From contig JACVTC010000164.1 in NCBI GenBank assembly GCA_016946835.1, positions 145,001 through 196,000 on the forward strand: 51,000 nt of DNA. The letters are read 5' to 3'. How positions within the stretch are numbered: position 1 is the stretch's first letter; every line of letters begins with the position of its first letter. A model generated the notes under the pieces. The model had not been told where the DNA came from. It worked only from the letters and a program-made list of their open reading frames with translations, and did not search any database. The DNA comes from Neocallimastix lanati (nom. inval.). Taxonomy: Eukaryota; Neocallimastigomycota; Neocallimastigomycetes; Neocallimastigales; Neocallimastigaceae. This document shows, piece by piece, positions 45,741 through 51,000 of this stretch. The position numbers and the translations under genes were made by a program.

Positions 45741-47176
45741 TATCAATGATAAATTAAATAAAAAAATTATTGATTAAAATAATAAGAAACAATGAATGAA
45801 ATAGAAACTAAAAATAATATAGAATATAAATAACAATAAATGAATAAATAAGAAAATAGTTTTAAATATTTCAATTAAATATGAATTAACAATTAAATAA
45901 CATAATTTTTAGTATTAAAAATTATATTAATATACATGGTTTTACAATTTATCATAATATTTATAATTTTATATTGTAGTTTTATTTCAGTACTTTTAAT
46001 TCCTTTATTTTATTTTTAATAAAATGAAACAACATAAATAAATTAAAATATAATAAAATAAAAAAGTAAAATAAAAAAGTAAAATAAAAAAAAAAAAAAA
46101 AAAAAAAAAAGAATTAATTAATTTTGAATTATATCATTTCTTAAAATATATTTCATTATATCTAATGTAATTTATAAAAATTTTAAAATAATTCATGTAA
46201 CTATCTTAACTATAAATCCTTAAATTGCAAATTAACTATATTATTAATACTAATTAAAAAATATAATAGTATTAAATAATATTATAATAATATAAAAAAA
46301 ATTACTATTAAGCTTTTTTTTTTAAAAGAAATTTGAATACTAAATATTAACAAATTTTATTTTTATTTAAAATAAATTATTAATTTACTATAATATTGTA
46401 CCATAATAACTGATATATTTTTTAATTAATATAAAGAAAGATAAATATATATTTTATTAAAAAAAAAAAAGAATTTTCACATTTTATTTTGAATTTTGAA
46501 ATTTACCAATTATAACAAGTTTGTATTTATCTAAATAAAAAATTTTTAGATATAAACTAATTAAATGAAAAGAATAAAGTTAAGATATTCAAGAATTATT
46601 GAAGGTTCAATAATTTATTTTAGTAATGTAATTTAGTAAAAATTAATAATATCTATACCATAAATAATTAATATAATTTGTTCAATAAAATATTTGAATT
46701 TATTGAATAAATTAAATAACTTTTAAAATACAATATTATATATATTAGGATTAAATAGATTTTATATTAATATGTTTAAAAAAAAAAAAGCACTTTATTG
46801 TTGAGTCTTTAATTTTTATTATAATCTTTATTATAAAATTTCAAAAAATTAAAAAATGGGAAACAAAATACACGGATCAGTAGATAGAAAATTGAATATA
46901 TTTAAATAAAAATTTAAGAATTTCTAATATTTTTTATTATAGTAATTTAAATTTCATGTATATTTCAGTTTTTTTTTTTTTTTAAAAAATATATATATAT
47001 ATATATATATATTAATATAATTTTTTAAAAAATAAAAAAACTGATATTAAAAATTATTAGTCCATAATTTTAATTTAAATTTATTTATATATAGAGAAAA
47101 AAATTATTTTTTATTTAAGGGGTTAACCTCTAGCTTAAAAATGGACCTAATTCTAATAATTATAATATATATATAA

Positions 47177-47216
<40 letters not shown>

Positions 47217-47334
47217 TTTTAATTTGCCAGATATTTGAAATAAAATACTCCAAAGAAAAAATATCAACTTATCTTATTTTTTTTAAATAATTAATTACTT
47301 ATATAATTAATTATATAAATATTAATATTACAAA

Positions 47335-48676
47335 ATGGTTACAATAAAAAACAATATATTTATTAAAGATTATAAGTTTGATATAAAAAAAGATAAACTT
47401 GGAGAGGGACAATATGGTACTGTATTTAAAGCTGAAAAATTTTGTAATAGAAATAAACAAAATATGCCAAATGTAATAGCTATTAAAATTATTAAAAAAG
47501 AAAAAAAAAAAGAAAAATATAGTCGAGAATTCTATGTTTTGAAGGAGTTAAATAATATACGTAATCAACATATTATAAAATTATATGATATAATGGTAAA
47601 TAAAAAAATGTGACTTCATATATTTATTGAATTTATAAATATATTTAATTTAATAATTTTTTTTTTTACTATTTTATTTATTTTAATATAAATGTAATTT
47701 TCTCACACTTTTTTTTTTTTTTTTTTTTTTTTATGTAACGGTAATAGCAAAATCAAGAAGAACTTTATTTAATGATCGAGTATTGTCCATGTGGAGATTT
47801 ATCCTCATATATGAAAAAACATTTTCATAAAGGTTATAACTGTCCATTAATTGGGCCATGGAAAGGTTTTAACGAATATATAGTTTTATATTTTTTATTT
47901 CAATTAAGTAAGAATATTCTTATTTTATATATATAATAATATATATACATATAATTATTTATTTAAAGATAATATTTTATAAATATATATAATTTTTTGT
48001 AGATTAACAATCATTTTTAATAATATTTAATAATATAAATTATTTTATGTATGTTTTAGCTTCAGCTTTCAAATGTATGAATGAAATGAATATTATTCAT
48101 CGAGATTTAAAGCCACAAAATATTTTACTTACATATGATCCAAACAGGAAACTTCATCCTGTTCCAAGACCTATTTTTTCAAATCCAAAGAGTTATTGTC
48201 TTGTTTATCTTCCATTTTTAAAATTAACAGACTTTGGTTTTGCTAGGGTTTTACCTTCAAATAATTTAACAAAAAGTGTATGTGGCACTCCTCTTTATAT
48301 GGCACCAGAAGTATTTAGTCTCCAAGAATATTCTACAAAACCAGACCTTTGGAGTCTTGGTATCATACTTTATGAATTAGCAACTTCTAGAACACCATAC
48401 ATTGGAAAAAATCATTTTGAATTATTTAATAAAATAATGCTTGATTCAGGCATTTATTTTCCAGGTGAGGAAATTTTTTTTTCGAATAATAATAAATCTA
48501 TTCCAATTACAAAAATAGACCAAGAAAGAGACATTAAAATCATTTCAAATAAAAATAATACCCTAAATATTAACCAAGGTAAATATCTTGAAAAAACAAT
48601 AATAAAAAACAATAAAAATACATAATAAATGATAATGAATTAATATCATTAATATTAATAATAATTATATTAATTC

Positions 48677-48715
<39 letters not shown>

Positions 48716-50451
48716 AATAAAATACAATAATAATAAATTGAACATTCTATCAAAATAATAATTATTGTTCAGATGAAATGAAGAAGTATTCTAATGATCC
48801 AAATGCCTTTTGTTCCGAATTAAAATACTTAATAAAAAAGTTATTGATAAAGAATCAAAATGAAAGAATTTCCTATCCAGAATTCTTTGATCATGTTAAT
48901 AAGCAGTTAAAACCTCAATGGGAATCATATAGAGATCAATTTAAGAATATTTTAAATGAAAAAGAAAAAAAATTTGAACAAAATAATGAGTATAATTTTG
49001 AATATGATGAGAATAGTTCAAAATTTTATAATTTTATTGAAATACCTACAAATTTACAAAACATACCAGAGAAATCTAAATTAAATTTATCCGCTGTATC
49101 GTCATTCAAAAGCAGTAATATTAGAAATTCTAATTCAATTCATCAGTATAATAAATTATCTAATCATTCTAAATTACATACTATGATAAATGAAAAGCAA
49201 TCTAATAAAAGTTTTTTTGATGATTCAAATTTGTTAATTATTCAATCTGATAACATTAATTTTAATGGAAAAGAAAAGAAAAATAATAATGATAGAATAA
49301 ATGAAATTTCAATGGATAATAAAATAACTCAAAGAAATAATATCAGTCAGATTTCAAAAATTAATAATAATGCTTTATCTTCTACTAAATCTTCTATCAG
49401 TATTATAGAAGAAAAAAATTTGAATGGCTATGTTAATAATAAATCAAAAGATATTGTAAATAATCCTATGAATAACCAAAAAATTGAAACTCTAATGAAA
49501 AGTATATCTGAAAATCATATATCATATCCTCGGAAGACATCTTTAAATTCTCAATCATCTGACGTATCAGATACAGATATATCTAAAGAAATATTTATAG
49601 ATCCAGAATATTTGAATAATTCTGGTAATTATCAAGATAGAAAAAATTTAAAGTTAGATTTTCCTCATAAACCAAAATTTATACATCCATTCAATGAAGA
49701 AATATATGGTATCTTAATGTGTGCTTATTCTATTAAATTAATTGCAGAGAAATATATTTCAGTTGACTCGACTACAGCTGTAACATTATATTTAAAGTCA
49801 TTATTATTATATCAATATTCAATTGATATATTTAGAAATTCCACCAATATATTTGAACAATTTGAAAATAAAGCACTTAAAGAATTATTCCTACTTATAC
49901 AATGGGCATATGATCAATATGATAAAATTTTAAATAGTACTGATAATTTATCCATTGATGAAAATAAAACATGTGAAATTGTTGAATATGTTATTTGGAA
50001 GGAAGCTATATTATTAGTAAATATAACTTATTAATTATAGTATACATTTTTTTTTATTTATAGATATATATTGTAAATATATAAGTATTAATTTATATAT
50101 ATAAAATAAACAAATAGGCTAAACAAACTAAACAAAAAGAAGAAAAAGGAATTAATATAAAACAATGCAAAAGAGACTACATACAATCAATATATTATTT
50201 AAAATCATTACTTATTAATAATCAAAATTTCAATAATAAGGAATCTATTAATATGGAATTTTCAATTCAACTTACAGTTGATGAAATGAATAAAATTAAA
50301 AAATGTAAGATATATTTAAATATATACATATATATATGTATAACATAATTAACGCTACTATTTTTAACATTAATAATATTTGTTTCAAATATAAATTTTT
50401 TTTTTTCACAAATAAATACTAGCAATTGAAAAACTGAAAGGATATATTTAA
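47335..50451 (+). CDS. atg1: Autophagy-initiating Ser/Thr kinase Atg1 (ULK family), 799 aa, 6 exons
   Basis: Exons are 47335-47595, 47748-47907, 48060-48578, 48773-50016, 50118-50304 and 50423-50451. All introns are GT...AG and the total is 800 codons with the TAA at 50449. The kinase domain (about residues 14-360) has glycine loop GEGQYGTV (23-30), Lys51 in AIKII, EYCPCGDLSSYM, HRDLKPQN with Asp156, DFGFAR with Asp198, and APE at 222-224. Between HRDLKPQN and DFGFAR lies an extra stretch of about 36 residues, as in Atg1/ULK kinases. An Asn/Ser-rich disordered middle region (about 365-610) follows. The C-terminal region (about 613-799, starting HPFNEEIYGILMCAYSIKLI) has the helical repeats of the Atg1 tandem MIT domain, which binds Atg13. 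FIEI (401-404), just after the kinase, could be an Atg8-interacting motif. The protein acts in the cytosol at the pre-autophagosomal structure. Exon 6 supplies only nine residues and the stop. Confidence 0.88.
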
Positions 50452-51000
50452 TTATTAATTACTTTTTTAATTCATATCAAAAAAAAAAAAAAAAAAAAAA
50501 TAAAACCATTTTATATACATAATTATTTAATCAAATTTAAATATTTCTATTTGCTGTTTAATAATATTTCTATCCATCCAATAGTCAAATACTTTCCATA
50601 ATTATAAATATTATTATCTATGAAATATATTTATTATTTATGAATTTAGTATAACATTATAAAAATTAATGAATTAAAATAAATATATTCAAATTTATAT
50701 TATAATTATAATGAAAAGGGTCATAATAGTAATATTAGTAATAATATAAATAAAATAAAATAATAAAATTGAGGATATTGTTGAAATTTTAGTATATCAA
50801 TGTTTTAAATACAAAAAAAAATTTTCCCATATAAATTAAAAGAAATTTATATTACCACATATAAATTTATTGTAGAAATAAAATTAATATATTATTAATA
50901 TTATATAAATATGTATAATATATATTTAAAAAAAAATATAAATTGTAAAAAAATTTTATAAGGGTAAGTGAATGAGGAAATACTTTTAATATTTTCATTT
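50452..51000. other. Intergenic end of window
   Basis: AT-rich DNA with an A run of about 22 near 50480 and no recognisable gene. It includes the Atg1 3' UTR. Confidence 0.7.

Larger units (their letters stand above)
41520..47334. other. AT-rich intergenic region with transposon relics
   Basis: A gap of 5.8 kb between the receptor and Atg1 genes. It holds a copia relic (41715-42190), AAT arrays (42253-42286 and 42414-42487), an unassigned degraded coding-like patch (42560-42850), a cysteine-rich fragment (44699-44938) and a LINE 3' end (45371-45740). The stretches 42850-44690 and 45750-47334 are featureless A/T-rich DNA in which I see no gene; the last few hundred bases should include the Atg1 promoter. 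Confidence 0.7.

Overview
The window looks like nuclear DNA of an anaerobic gut fungus (Neocallimastigomycota). The evidence is the extremely AT-rich, homopolymer-laden intergenic DNA, short T-rich spliceosomal introns, a fungal-type homeodomain protein, an Atg1 autophagy kinase, a receptor joining a bacterial-type solute-binding domain to seven membrane helices, and a giant ankyrin protein built from 39-residue repeats. The lineage call is inference from gene content; no rRNA or marker gene is present to settle it.

Layout. 1-23586 is a gene desert of A/T homopolymers, microsatellites and minisatellites, with one near-perfect 46-bp palindrome and one small RNA-like island but no protein gene I can support. 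23587-25149 is a single-exon homeodomain transcription factor. About 25901-28603 is an eroded, 5'-truncated non-LTR retrotransposon (LINE). A second short LINE (25949-26633) sits inside it, with a 41-A tail and a 12-bp target-site duplication. 29258-34309 is a 1683-residue ankyrin-array protein. It is followed 202 bp later on the same strand by a three-exon gene (34512-37060) joining ankyrin repeats, an acidic linker and a trypsin-like protease. 37061-38724 is gene-free but holds a GC-richer island of unknown origin. 38725-41519 is a five-exon class C GPCR-like receptor. 41520-47334 is mostly AT desert with relics: a Ty1/copia RNase H end on the minus strand, a cysteine-rich coding fragment and a third LINE 3' end. 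47335-50451 is a six-exon Atg1 kinase gene complete to its stop. The rest, to 51000, is intergenic.

For the three multi-exon genes I derived the exon joins by hand from GT...AG boundaries. In each case the reading frame is preserved across every junction and the total coding length divides by three (739, 756 and 800 codons including stops). All supported intact genes are on the + strand. They do not form an obvious pathway: a regulator, a receptor and a kinase are ordinary single-copy-type eukaryotic genes. The two adjacent ankyrin genes are the most accessory-looking unit, and the ankyrin-protease fusion is the best candidate here for undescribed biology.
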